Assembly (NCBI GenBank): GCA_025558095.1
Contig: JAIVFI010000035.1
Coordinates: 434,001-498,000, forward strand
Source of the DNA: Hyaloraphidium curvatum
Taxonomy: Eukaryota; Monoblepharomycota; Hyaloraphidiomycetes; Hyaloraphidiales; Hyaloraphidiaceae
DNA: 64,000 nucleotides
Direction of reading: 5' to 3'
The notes beneath the pieces were generated by a model. It saw only the letters and a list, made by a program, of their open reading frames with translations, did no database searches and was not told the DNA's origin. The translations under genes were made by a program, and so were the position numbers. Shown one piece after another: positions 9,174 to 20,108 of this stretch (position 1 is the first letter of the stretch; every line of letters begins with the position of its first letter).

Positions 9174-10733
9174 ATGGCAGAGACGCGTCGAATCGTGGTC
9201 GGCATCGACCTCGGCACGTCCTCCGCGAAGGCTGCCGCGTTCCTGCTCTCTCGACCGGGCCCCGAGGCCCCGTCTGCGGGCCTGTCGCCCGTCGAGGGCT
9301 GCACCTGGGCGTCGGCCGCGCACTACCGCACTTCCGCGTCGCCGCCGTGGACGCAGGACTCCGAGGGATGGCTGGCGGCCGCGCGTGATGGTCTGGATGT
9401 CGTCCCAGCGCTGCTCGACGCGTCGTTGGGCTCGGGATGCTGGACGTGCACCGCCATCGCGTTGAGCGGACAGATGCAGGACGTCGCGCTGATCGACCCG
9501 GAGACGCGGACATCGCGGAGCGCAGTGCTGTACAGCGACACGGCGCTGGCTGCCAATTCCGCTGCGGGGCTGGAGGCGAGCGGCGCGGCCCGGTGGTTGG
9601 AGGAGCGGACTGGGAACTACAAAGGGCCCGGTTCGGTCGCCGCCAAGCTGGCCGCATTGGTGCAGGAGGTTCCTGCCCGCTCCGCGACACCGGTGGCCTT
9701 TTCTGCCCATGGATACGTGGCGTTTGCCCTGGCAGGCCGGCGGTGGGACGCCCTCGCGTGCGACCCGACGACGGCGTCTACGACTGGACTCGTTGACAAG
9801 CGGACATTGCGCTGGCTACCAGCACAGGAACTCGAAGCGCTCGTTGGGATCCCATCCGACGCTTTCGAATTTCCGCGCCTGCTGGATACCTCGGCGGTGA
9901 TTGTCGGCGAGCTGCACGGCGAAGCAGGCTGGACGCCTCACCCCGCCCTCGCCGGCGCTCCGGTAGTGCACGGTGCCGGGGACCTGGGCACCACGCTCCT
10001 CGGCGCCGATGCGTTGCGACCCGGAAAACCGCACGCGTACATCGGTACGAGCGGCTGGATCGCTGCCGCCGAAACGGCCTCGGACGGCTCGGCGCGGGGG
10101 TTCAGCCTCGCGCACCCGCTCGATCCCGCCAAACGGATCGCAGCTGCGCCTACCGTCAGCGCTGGGGAGAATGTTGCGGCGTGGGGCCGCGCGCTAGGGT
10201 TCGATTCGCCCGAGGCTTTCGACTCCGCCGCGGCATCCGCACCCCCGTGGGCGGGACCCCTCTACCTGCCCCACATCCGGGGCGAGCGCTTCCCGCGCAG
10301 CCTCCCCTCCGCCCGCGGCCACCTTCTCGACCTTGGCCCGTATGTATCCCGCGGGCAGATCGCGCGGGCGGTGCTCGAGGGCGTCGCGTTCCAGTTTCGG
10401 TGGATGGCGTCAGAGCTCTTCCCCATGAGGCTGGGTGACGAGCTGGTCCTCGTAGGCGGTGGGGCACGGTCCGCGGTGTGGGCAGAGATGCTGGCGACGT
10501 CACTTGGTGTCAGGGTCGCGAGGTGCGTCTCGAAGGAGCTGGACGCCGCGGTGCTCGGCGCCGCCTGCGTGGCGGTTGCGGCCATCTTCCCCGAAACGGG
10601 GGGGCGGGTCGAGCTGGGTGGATCTCTGGCATCCGTTGCGGTGTCGGAACCCGCAAGAGGCGAAGAAGCGGAGAGGATGGAGGCGCGGTTCGCGGATTGG
10701 TTGGCCGCGGTCGAAGCGATGTACGGCAAGTGA
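9174..10733 (+). CDS. FGGY-family carbohydrate kinase (xylulokinase-like)
   Basis: 519 residues, no intron. It should phosphorylate a pentulose or related sugar with ATP in the cytosol. Seen: GIDLGTSSAKA at the N-terminus (phosphate-1 loop of the actin-like ATPase fold), LSGQMQDV (sugar-binding region), GAGDLGTTLLGA, YIGTSGW, GENVAAWGRALG and LVGGGARSAVW near the C-terminus, in the order typical of FGGY kinases. Length fits the family (about 500). FGGY members differ in sugar, so xylulose is only the best guess. A retrotransposon 3' end sits 8 bp before the ATG, so the native promoter has been displaced or the gene now depends on element sequence. Lack of introns among intron-rich neighbours hints at acquisition from bacteria. 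Confidence 0.85.
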   Translation: MAETRRIVVGIDLGTSSAKAAAFLLSRPGPEAPSAGLSPVEGCTWASAAHYRTSASPPWTQDSEGWLAAARDGLDVVPALLDASLGSGCWTCTAIALSGQMQDVALIDPETRTSRSAVLYSDTALAANSAAGLEASGAARWLEERTGNYKGPGSVAAKLAALVQEVPARSATPVAFSAHGYVAFALAGRRWDALACDPTTASTTGLVDKRTLRWLPAQELEALVGIPSDAFEFPRLLDTSAVIVGELHGEAGWTPHPALAGAPVVHGAGDLGTTLLGADALRPGKPHAYIGTSGWIAAAETASDGSARGFSLAHPLDPAKRIAAAPTVSAGENVAAWGRALGFDSPEAFDSAAASAPPWAGPLYLPHIRGERFPRSLPSARGHLLDLGPYVSRGQIARAVLEGVAFQFRWMASELFPMRLGDELVLVGGGARSAVWAEMLATSLGVRVARCVSKELDAAVLGAACVAVAAIFPETGGRVELGGSLASVAVSEPARGEEAERMEARFADWLAAVEAMYGK

Positions 10734-11023
10734 CGGCCAGGCCCGTTTCGGGGAACCTCCTCCAAAATGTCGACGACACCGATGATCTCGATCGATCGAC
10801 TAGTTCCCTGGCCACGTCGTGCACTTCTCATCGGTGAGCTGTGGTGATTGGTTTGCGTGTCGTGCTGTGCCGCCGCACTCAGCCACGTCGTTTGAGACTC
10901 AAATCCCGGAGCTGCGCAGCTTGGGAACTTCCGCCTGCCGCAAGTTCACCCTACTCTCAATCGCTTCAGAAGCAAGCGCTCTCGGCTAGCGCCAATTGTC
11001 TGCCGCCCTCAGACACCGCAGAC

Positions 11024-12295
11024 ATGGCCGCCGAAGTCCCGCCCTCCGAGTCCGCGGCTCCCGCGCGCGCCTCGTTCGAGGTCGGCAGCCAGCTCGACCT
11101 CGTCTTCTGCATGGACTCGACGGGCTCCATGGGCTCCTACATCGCCGCCGCCCGCGCCTCGGTGCAGGCCGTCGTCTCGGCCATCGTGCGCTCCGAGAAG
11201 GCGGATGTCCGCTTCGCGCTGGTCGCCTACAGGGACCACCCGCCCGAGGATAACACCTTCGTCACCCGCACCTTCCCGTGGACCTCCTCGACGGTGCAGA
11301 TGGAGCGCAACCTGGCGGAGCTGAGCGCCAGCGGCGGCGGCGACGGCCCTGAGGCCGTCACCGCGGCCCTCTACGAGCTCAGCCGGCTCGACTTCCGGCC
11401 CAACGCCGTCAAGGTCTGCGTCTTCATCGCCGACGCCCCGCCGCACGGGCTCGAGCCCCACGGCGACGGGTTCCCCAACGGCGACCCGGACGGACACGAC
11501 CCGCTCGACCTCGCGCGGAAGCTCGCCGCCATGGGCGTCGCGGTGCACTCGGTGGCCTGCGAGCCCGCGCTGAGCGGCTACTCAAACGCCGTGGACTTTT
11601 TCCGCGCCCTGTCCTCCATCACGGGCGGCATGATGGTCCCTTTGACGTCGGCCTGCCTTCTCGCGGATGCCATCATCGGCGGCGCCGCAGAGCAGATCGC
11701 CCTCGAGAGGCTGCTCGCTGAACAACGGGAGGCACTGGCTTGCGACAACGAGGCCTCGGAGGAAGAACAGTCCCGCAAGCTGTACGAGCGCCTCCGCTCC
11801 AGCAAGGTCACCACCAAGCAACTCCACGTCGACGACGTCTACGTCACGTCCGAGGCGGCCGTCTCGAACCTGGCCACCCTCGAGAACGCCGCCACGCTGT
11901 CGGGAGCCAAGGCTGCGCTCAAGCCCATGGCTGTCTCGGACCGCCTCCAGGGCAAGTACTCGTCCGGGGCGGCGCCGGGCGGCTACGGGTACGGCGCCCC
12001 GCTCGCGATGGCCTCGGCTCCGATGCCCCGTGCCGCGGCCAGCAAATCCAGGGCCCGCCCCGGCGGCTTCCTCGGCGGCCTTCTCTCCTCCTTCGGCTCC
12101 TCCTCTTCGGTTGCCCCCGAAGGCGCCATGATGGACGACGGGATCGCCGGCGCCGGGGCATATGCTTACTCTGCGGCCCCAGCGGCCCCGCCGGCCCCGG
12201 CGCAGACCGTCAGCCTGAAGGAGGACGCGGAGATCTCGTACGAGCAGGTGCAGAGGCTCGTCAAGATGAACAAGAGCCGCTCGTCGGCCGCCTGA
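11024..12295 (+). CDS. von Willebrand factor A domain protein
   Basis: 423 residues from the ATG at 11024; the open frame extends upstream (10841) but that part is low-complexity and unlike protein. Residues 23-210 form a vWA domain: LDLVFCMDSTGSMGSYI is the metal-ion-dependent adhesion site (D31-S-T-G-S35), followed by FALVAYRDHPPED and KVCVFIADAPPHG. This resembles the vWA part of vwkA-type proteins of slime moulds and fungi, but no alpha-kinase domain follows. The C-terminal half has a helical segment (EEEQSRKLYERLRSSK) and a Gly/Ala/Ser-rich tail. It has no signal peptide, so it is probably cytosolic and binds a protein partner through Mg2+. Confidence 0.85.
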   Translation: MAAEVPPSESAAPARASFEVGSQLDLVFCMDSTGSMGSYIAAARASVQAVVSAIVRSEKADVRFALVAYRDHPPEDNTFVTRTFPWTSSTVQMERNLAELSASGGGDGPEAVTAALYELSRLDFRPNAVKVCVFIADAPPHGLEPHGDGFPNGDPDGHDPLDLARKLAAMGVAVHSVACEPALSGYSNAVDFFRALSSITGGMMVPLTSACLLADAIIGGAAEQIALERLLAEQREALACDNEASEEEQSRKLYERLRSSKVTTKQLHVDDVYVTSEAAVSNLATLENAATLSGAKAALKPMAVSDRLQGKYSSGAAPGGYGYGAPLAMASAPMPRAAASKSRARPGGFLGGLLSSFGSSSSVAPEGAMMDDGIAGAGAYAYSAAPAAPPAPAQTVSLKEDAEISYEQVQRLVKMNKSRSSAA

Positions 12296-12671
12296 TTGGA
12301 TTGACTTGGTTGCCGTGACGAATCTCGACCCCGAATAAGCTGTACCTCGCGCGGGCGCGGGCTTGCTATCCAATTGCTGTCGATCTGCATTATTGTATCA
12401 TGCTCCTTGCGGAATAAACATCGGTTGATGCTCAGTCAGGGGACCGCGCCTTGCTGTCCACGCGGATTGCGGAGTCTACTTAGACTGTTCACATGCGAAG
12501 ACGGCTGGCGGTGCTGATTGGAGTGGACGTGGTCCCGGAAAACCACCGCCAAAGAAAGGAGGAGGCGTGGACCCGGAAGGCCTGCGAGAAGGTAGTGCAC
12601 GTTCGCGAGCAGCGATGTCTCGGACGGTCCATGAAGCAGGTGAAACAGCAGTACACCTCGCCGCAGACCCC

Positions 12672-14777
12672 CTAGCCGATCATCACGTCGCCCGCCGGCC
12701 ACGGCACCACCCCCGCCGCGCCCAACCACCTGTTGAGCGCCTGCACCCTCGCCAGGGTCACCAAGCCAGGCCACTGCGCCTGCGGGGGGTCGGTCCACAG
12801 CCTTTCGGCGACCGCCGCCGCGCGCGGCCAGGCGACACGGTCCAGCACCGCCGCGCGAGTCAGTTCGGTCCAGATCGCGGCTTCGCCGCCGAGGAGGAAG
12901 GGGGAGTAGGGGAGGGGGGCGCGGTACATGGTCGGCATGGAGCGCGAGCCGGCGCCCTCGGTGCACCAGGAACCTGGAGGGGGAGGGGGGTCAGTCGATC
13001 CTCGTCCAAAGAGTTCCGCCCGAAACCCACCGCAATCCAGGTACCAGTGGTCCTGCAGCGAAAAGAGCGTCGGCCACTGCGCGCCCAGCAGGTAGTTCAG
13101 CGACTCCTCCCCCGTCCACGCCTGCACCACAGTCCTGTTCCTCAGGAACACGTCCGCGTGCACCACCACGTCGTCGTCCAGCCCCCAGGGGGGAACCACC
13201 GCCTCCTCCCACACCGCCATGAACTTTCTCCCCCGCCCCGGACGGCGGTGCACCGCCTCCGTCACGAACGAGTAGAAGTAGTCGAGCGCGAGGTGGAACC
13301 TGTACTCGCCGTCCCACCACTCGTTCGGCCCCTGCGCGGGCCTGAAGACGTCGGACCAGCACCACGGATGCACCTCGTCCCCGCCCGCGTGCAGCCCGGG
13401 CGCCCAAGGGAACGCCGAGTCCAGGATCCACGAGAAGAGGGAGAGGATGAAACCCGGCAGGCGCGGGTGGTACGGGTTCAGCTGGCCCGACTTGTCCGGG
13501 CCGTTGGGGGAGCAGGTGACGATGTCGGGGTTGGCCTTGGCAATGGCGTCCACGTGCGCGGGGCCCTCGGCCTCGGGGATGAGGGTGACGCCGCGCTGGA
13601 AGCCGTAGACCGACAGGGCGCGGAGGTCCGAGTCGGAGTAGGTCAGCGCGGCGCCGGCGGCGTTGCGGAAGGCGCCGGCCTGCCAGGTGCGCCCGCCGTC
13701 GCCGTTCCAGCGGAGGGGGAAGGACTCCGAGTCGTAAAGGTGCAGGTGCAGCACGTTCATCTTGACCACCTCCATCGCGTCGATGGTCCGCCGCAAGTTG
13801 GCCAGGGGGATGAACGTCCGCGCAACGTCGATCATCAGCCCGCGCCACGGCCGCGCGGGGCGGTCCGTCACGCGGGCGCACCGCACCGCGCGGGCGTTGC
13901 GGCCCCCGGCCTGGACGGGGCCGACGGCGACGAGCTGCACGAGGGTGGCGAAGGCGCGCATGGCGCCGAGCGCCGTGGTGGCGACGATCTGCACGTCGTC
14001 GTTGGCGGAGCCCGGGGCCGGCACGAGGAGCGAGTAGGACTCGTCGTGGAACAGCGCGGCGGTGTGGTCCGACCGCGGGCGGCGAATGAGCACCGAGACC
14101 ATGAGCTGCGCCGTGGAGGCTGGGCCGGGGAGCCGCACGAGACTGGCGATGCGCGAGTTGGCGCGGGCGAGGGCGCCGGTGATGAAGGGCACGGGGTTGA
14201 AGGTGTTGACGGTGTTGAAGGATGGGCCCGCGAGCGGCGGGAGGCCGCCGAAGCGGTCCTGCCGGGCCAGCAGGCGGTGCTCCGAGGCATTTCCAAGAAC
14301 AGCGTCGAAGAAGGACTCCGAGATGTCCTCTTCGGCCTCGTCGCCGTCCCCGATGACAGGCGACGGGGCATCTCGCCCGGCCAGCGCCCGCCGCTCTGCC
14401 GCCCTCCTCGCCGTCCTTTTTGGCGTGGGCCTGATGGTGCCCCACAGCGCCACCGTCCGCGTGCCCGAGGGTGCCAGCACGTTCCGGAGCTTCAGCGCGC
14501 CGAAGGTCCGGTAGCCCGCGATGTAGCTCAGCGACCGCGGGAGCGGGAACGGCGCGCCCGGCCACGTCGGCCCCGGCGCGTTGGGCGAGAGCGGGGAGGC
14601 CGATGTGCCGTTGCCGGCCGCGGCGGCCGCGGGGCGCTCGGCGGCCGATGCGGGCAGGCAGAGGAGCAGCAGGGCGGCGGCGACGCCCACCAGGAGCAGC
14701 GCCCGCCCGGCGCCCGCGGGGCCGGCCGATCCCGGCGCCGGCCCGGCACGTCGTCGTGTGCGATATCTTCGGACCAT
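12672..14777 (-). CDS. Secreted or membrane-anchored GH20 beta-N-acetylhexosaminidase
   Basis: Two exons: 14777-13031 and 12973-12672 (682 residues). It should remove terminal GlcNAc/GalNAc from chitin oligomers or glycoproteins outside the cell or in the vacuole. The N-terminus has a basic start then a hydrophobic stretch (ALLLVGVAAALLLLCLPASA), a signal peptide or anchor. Catalytic signatures: HLHLYDSESFPL, TLIPEAEGPAH and GLHAGGDEVHPW with the Asp-Glu pair of family 20. The 57-nt intron (12974-13030) has GTGGGT, CTGAC and CAG and keeps frame; removing it restores WYLDCGSWC, the conserved loop that the unspliced frame interrupts. Convergent with the vWA gene. Confidence 0.9.
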   Translation of the reverse strand: MVRRYRTRRRAGPAPGSAGPAGAGRALLLVGVAAALLLLCLPASAAERPAAAAAGNGTSASPLSPNAPGPTWPGAPFPLPRSLSYIAGYRTFGALKLRNVLAPSGTRTVALWGTIRPTPKRTARRAAERRALAGRDAPSPVIGDGDEAEEDISESFFDAVLGNASEHRLLARQDRFGGLPPLAGPSFNTVNTFNPVPFITGALARANSRIASLVRLPGPASTAQLMVSVLIRRPRSDHTAALFHDESYSLLVPAPGSANDDVQIVATTALGAMRAFATLVQLVAVGPVQAGGRNARAVRCARVTDRPARPWRGLMIDVARTFIPLANLRRTIDAMEVVKMNVLHLHLYDSESFPLRWNGDGGRTWQAGAFRNAAGAALTYSDSDLRALSVYGFQRGVTLIPEAEGPAHVDAIAKANPDIVTCSPNGPDKSGQLNPYHPRLPGFILSLFSWILDSAFPWAPGLHAGGDEVHPWCWSDVFRPAQGPNEWWDGEYRFHLALDYFYSFVTEAVHRRPGRGRKFMAVWEEAVVPPWGLDDDVVVHADVFLRNRTVVQAWTGEESLNYLLGAQWPTLFSLQDHWYLDCGGFRAELFGRGSTDPPPPPGSWCTEGAGSRSMPTMYRAPLPYSPFLLGGEAAIWTELTRAAVLDRVAWPRAAAVAERLWTDPPQAQWPGLVTLARVQALNRWLGAAGVVPWPAGDVMIG

Positions 14778-15555
14778 GGCGGCGATCAGCGCCGCAGATC
14801 CGGGTCGGAGTGGGTTTTGTTGGGCAGTCAGGAAGGGACAATGCTCCGCCTCGATGGGCTGCGGCAACGTCGGCCCAGCCGCCACGAGTCCCCTGCGTCC
14901 CAAAACCAAACAACGGCCGTGGCCTCTGACGACACCGTGCTGCGCCGCAGGCGACCGGTTCCCACATGTCTGCATGATGGGAGAAGGAACGCGGGGTCGG
15001 GCGGGGCGTCCGTGCGGGAACCAGCCGCAAGTTGTGCTTCGGGGATTGGTCAGATGCTTGGGGTTTTGGCAAGCCTTCATCCCATGCCGATGAGGTTGGT
15101 CCGGCCGAAGCCCACACTGGAGATTATCTCAGAGCCACGGCGCGATTGCGATATAGCCCTTTTGGTTCTTTGGGAAACGAATCCCCTGCAGAGGGCCGTT
15201 CGGGAAATGGCTACCGGCAACTGTCAGGCGCGTCCGCCAGGCGGGCGAGCCCATGTGCCAATGCAGAGCCTGCCAGTTGGCGGATAGATTGCCCGAATGG
15301 CGGAAACTGGTCGGCCCCGACTTGGAAAAGGTCTTTCGCTCGCCGTTCCCGGGTCCCAAGGGCGGATCCTCCAGGTCGGACACCGCATTAACGTTGGTAC
15401 CACAGCGGCCGCGACGGCCCGTCGGAAGGTGGCGTGCAGACAATCTTCGAAACATTGCCTCCACCACTGCCAATAATGCGAACACCACGCAAACGATCGA
15501 TTGTGCATCTGCAACTGGCAAAACAGTTTTCGTCGACAAAAGTTCCCTCGGACCG
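14778..15555. other. Intergenic, no gene seen
   Basis: Lies between the start of the GH20 gene and the stop of the chitin deacetylase gene, so it should hold the GH20 promoter and the deacetylase 3' end. No repeat, RNA gene or coding exon is evident. The long plus-strand open frames here are antisense shadows. Confidence 0.5.
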
Positions 15556-18500
15556 CTACTCCTCCTGCCACTCGTGCTCCATCGCCAGCCCCCCGCTCTT
15601 TTTCCTCGCGATCGTCCACGACCCCTCCCCCTCCGTGCCCGTCGTCGTCCTCCGCCGCACGTGCGCATGCAGCTCGTCCGACCCCCCGGGCGCCGCGGTC
15701 GCGTCGTGGGGCGAGAGCGGCATCGGCGCCGGGGACAGGTCCCTCTTCGGGCGGGCCGAGAACCGGGGGAGCGGGGTGTCCGGCTGCGCGTCGTGCGCCC
15801 GCGCGCGGTGCATCGTCGCGCGAGCGACGATGACGCCGCCGGCGGCCAGCACCGCGACCCCGCCCGCCGCGATCAGCGCCGCCAGGAAGGCGCGCGGGAG
15901 CGGCAGGCCGGCGTCCCCGTCCCGCACCTCGGCCTCCCTCGGCCTTGCCCGCAAGGAATCTTGGGCGACGCGCCTCGCGAGCCTGTTCTTGGGCAGCATC
16001 CCCGCGCGGTCGTGGCCCCCGTGCCCTCGGCGCCGCAGCCGCGCCGCGTTGACCGCGCGCGCGGGGCCGAGGACGGCCGAGAAGGGGTCGTCGTCCTTGT
16101 AGGGCTCGGCATCCCCCAGGCAGTCGGCGTAGGTGGTCAGCGAGTAGCCCTTTTCGCGGAGGAGGTCGATCACGGGGGCGGTGAGGTTGAAAACGGTCGA
16201 GTAGACCACTGCCATCCAGCGCCGCGGGTCAGCTCCCCATCCCTCTGGGCCGCGGCACGCGGGTGACCCACCGTCGTGCGCGAGCAGCGTCTGCCCCGAC
16301 AGCTCCTCCGGCGGCAGCCCCTCGTTCAGCCTGTTGAGCTGCGCGTCGACGTGCTGCAGCGCCGCCGTGGCGTCGAACACGCCGTTGGCGTCCGCGAACC
16401 ACCAGTCGTCCGTCGTCACCTTCCACGTCACGAGCGGGTAGCCCAGGCTCCCCATTGTACCCGCGGACCGGGTGTCCCAGTCCCCGAACGGGGGGCGGTT
16501 GTACCGCGGCCGCAGGCCGACGGCGGCGTAGACGGCCGTCTCGATCTTGCTCATCTCCTGCGCCAGCACGGTGTCGGACGAGAAGGGGATGCTGACGTGG
16601 GACCACGTGTGCAGGGCGATCTGGTGGCCCTCCTCGGCCATGCGGCGGACGGTGCCGTAGTAGTCCCCGATCTCGCAGTTCTTGGAGCCGACGAGGAAGA
16701 ACGTTGCTGGTCGTGCGAGGGTCAGCGGCGGGTCCGAGGCAAGCGGGGGAGCGGCCCACCGGTCGCGTTCTTGGCCTTGAGCACGTCCAGCAGCACCTCG
16801 GTGTAGTTGCACGGCCCGTCGTCGTACGTGATGGCCACCATGTTGTCCCTGCAGTTCGTGAACACGGGCGCCAGCGACGCCCAGAACCTCGCCCTGACGG
16901 GCACCGGCTCCACGGCGGCGCCGGCCGACTCGGTGCAGAAGGAAAAGGTGGCGTTGCCGTCGGGCCGCACGATCGCCGGGGCGCTGCTGAACGCCGCGGG
17001 GCGCACGAGCAGGTAGCGGTCGAACGAGGCCGGGATGACGCCCGCGGCGGTGACGTTTTCCGGCATCGGCCGCACAGAGTACTCGAGCAGCGGGTCCCCG
17101 GACCCGTTGACGAATGCCGTACCCTCGTCCAGCGCCAGGCGCGCCTCCCACATGCTGCTCCTGAAGGTGCGCGGGTTCGCGATCCGCGCCGCGGCCACGT
17201 GCGGCATGCTCGCGGCGTAGCACACCCTGCGGCCCTGGCGCGAAGTCTCCGCGAGGAAGACCCCGCGCGCGCCGGCGTCGCCGACGTAGGACGCGTTCTC
17301 GGGGACCGACGGGGCGCTGACGGAGAAGCACTTGCCGAAGCTCTGCACCGCGCGGGGCACCGTTAGTGCGCATCCGGGGTGACGGAAGGAGTTCAGACAC
17401 CCACGACCTGGCAGTTGCCCGGACCGCACCAATCCAGCCCCTCCGTGCCCCCGTCGTCTTGACACCACCCGGAATTGCTGCAGCATAGCCCGGGTCGGCA
17501 CCGGGTGCCGAACATGAACCCGCACCGCCCGTCTTGGCTCACAGCCAGGTCGGTGTTGGGCCCGAGCACGTAGTACGGCAGCGGGTCCGGCGCCGCGGTC
17601 GCCGTCCCCGTTGCCGACGCGGTGGCCGTCGCCGTGGCCGAGGTCGGGGTGGTGTGGTTGGTCAGGAACCCGTCGGAATCGAAGCCGAATTCGTCGCCGA
17701 AGCATTTGCCGTAGCCCCGCTGGCACCCCTGCCCGCACCACGGCAGCCCGTTGTTGAAGCCGTCGTCTGCCCAGATCGGCGTGAGCACCTCCCCCAACCC
17801 CGTCACACACCCGCAACGAACCTTGGCAGTAGCCCCAGGCGGAGCAGCAGATGTTGTCCGGGCACCTGTACCCGTTGCCCGCCCCGCACCGCCCGTTGGG
17901 GCTCACGGGCAGGTCCGCGTTGGGCCCCGCCGCGTCTGCCGGCACCGAGAAGTCCGGGCACTTGAACGGTTCGAGGTCGCCGAGGATGTGGCACACGCCG
18001 TAGCCCTTCTGGCATCCGTCGCCGCAGAACTGGTCGGCTGCGCGCGGGGGGGGGGGGTCAGTCCTGGCCAGCAGCTGCGGGGCGGTGCCGGACCCACCGT
18101 CCACGCCCGCGGACGCCTGGCACGTCCCGTTCCCCGCGCAGCACCTCCCCGCCGGGCACCTCCTCGAATGGTCGATCCCGCAGGTCCCGTCCTGCGTGGT
18201 CGGGATGTTGCCGCACGCCTTGTACACGGGGGTGCCCTGCGCGGTGGACGTCAGGGTGAAGCTGGAGAGGGTGGTGCTGCGCGTGGTGCGGGTGGTTGTG
18301 GCCGCGGGGCCGCAGAAGGCGGTGGAGGCGGGGCCCGAGACGTGGCATTTGCCGAAGCCGAGGAGGCAGCCAGCGCCGCACCAGGGGTCGCCGTCGTTGC
18401 CGCCGTCGTCTGGCACGGTCGGCCGGTCAGAGGATGCACGCGATGCCTGCACGGGGTTACCTACCCTGGCAGTACCCGTAGGCGGAGCAGCAGAACCCGT

Positions 18501-20108
18501 CCGGGCACCGCGCGTTCCCATTCCCCGGCCCGCACCGCCCGCTGCTCGTCACCTCGTACCCCTCGCACGGGTTGTACACCGGCGTCCCCAGCGACACCGT
18601 CGTCGCCTGCCACGTCCCCGTCGCCGTCGCCGTCGTTGCAGTCGGGCACGCGTAGTTCCCGGGGTCGGTCACGTTGGCCCAGCACTTGCCGTACCCGCGC
18701 TGGCACCCCACGTCGCACCAGGGGGCGCCGTCGACGCCGCCGTCGTCCTGGCAGTACGAGTTGCGGGAGCAGCACAGGCCGGGGGGGCATTTCCGGCCGC
18801 CGAAGAGCGGGCCGCACCGTCCGTTGGCCGTCTCGTCGTACGCGGCGCAGGGGACAAAGACGGGGGTGCCGCTCGAGAGGGTGATGGTGCGGGAGGGGGT
18901 GCCGGTGGGAGCATCGGTGGTCGTGGGTGCTTCGGTGGTGGTTCGAGAGCTGGTCGTTTCGACCGTCGTTGTGGTGGGCTCCGGCGCGAGCGGGCACCAT
19001 GCCGTCTCGACACCCGATTGGGCGGCCGGAGGCTGTGGGTCCAGCGGCGCGCCGCAGACCTCGATGTCGTCGATGAGGAGGCCGGGGGCGGTGAATGTGA
19101 GGGTGACCGAGTCGACCTGCGCGGACGCGGGCGGGATCCGTCAGCGTCCGCCATCCAGCTTCAGCAAGCAGATCCACGCACCTGGAACTGGGATCCGGTG
19201 AGGTTGCCGTCCGTTGACTGCTGCTCGACGAGCGAGAGCACGTTGACCCTGGTCGACACCTCGAACACGACCGAAGCGGACACCGAGTAGATCCTCTGCC
19301 CGTCCCTGGAACCCTCGACAAACACCGTGGTCGAGAACGAGGAGAAGTTGTCGGGCTTGGGCGTGCCGGGGGGGAGCAGGGCCCACTCCCGCAGCGGGGT
19401 CAGGGCGATGCGGTACAGGCCAAAGGTCCACCCGGCGGGCTGCGCGGGGCCGGCGGAGATGGTGACGAGATAGCGCTGCGGCCCGGATGCGTCCTGCGCG
19501 ACGAGGGCGAATGTCTTGTCGACGTACAGGGCGTTGGGCAGCGAGGCGGCGTAGGTGAGGTAGGCAGCCGAGGAGTTTGCGCCGCGGTACAGCACGTCCG
19601 AGCCTACTGCGTCGATCAGGCCGACGCCGAGCAGCGAGAGGCCGCGGTAGGTGCCCGGCTGGCCGGACTGCGTGCCGGGCGGGAAGGGGTAGGCGTAGCG
19701 CGGGCCGTCGGCGGGCCCAGTCGGCGCGATGAGGTTGAAGTCGTCGAGGTTCAGCAGCGGGCGGCAGGCGCCGTCCGCGCAGCCGGGCACGGGCGCCTGC
19801 GCCGGCGGCGCGATGAGCGAGCCGTTCGTCGGGGAGTCGGGCTGGTCGGGCGCGGCGGGGTCGGGCGCGGCGGGGTCGGGCTCGGCCGGCACCGACGGGT
19901 CGGCGCGGGCCGCGGCGGGCGGCGCCGGGTCGGCGGGCGGCGCGGCCCGCAGATCTTCGGCCACCGTTCGCTCGACCGCCGCGTCGAGCTTCGCCCCCAG
20001 CTGCCGCCTCCGCGGGCCGTCCCGCACCGCCCGCCCGTCAGCCGGTGCCCCCGCGCCCGCCGCCGCCCCCGCCAGCAGCAGAACCAGGAGCGCGAATATG
20101 AGCCTCAT
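15556..20108 (-). CDS. Multi-modular chitin deacetylase: five chitin-binding modules, CE4 domain, C-terminal TM
   Basis: Eight exons: 20108-19182, 19116-18465, 18409-18098, 18037-17822, 17766-17408, 17342-16760, 16706-16272, 16208-15556; together exactly 1379 codons. A signal peptide (MRLIFALLVLLLAGAAAGAG) starts a 380-residue N-terminal region of unknown fold. Five hevein-type (ChtBD1) modules follow, each with GRCG...CCS..GYCQ and a linked CGxGCQxGYGKC half. The NodB/CE4 deacetylase (about residues 985-1190) shows TYDDGP (metal Asp), HTWSH (metal His pair), RPPFGDWD and LLAHD (catalytic His). A helix AFLAALIAAGGVAVLAAGG (about 1268-1291) then gives a type I membrane anchor and a basic tail. 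It should convert wall chitin to chitosan at the cell surface. Seven introns of 53-65 nt fit the local consensus. Confidence 0.9.

Noticed and set aside
12567-15287. 906-codon open frame on the plus strand
   Set aside because: It lies antisense to the GH20 gene, has no domain, and is explained by the high GC content and codon bias of the minus-strand gene.
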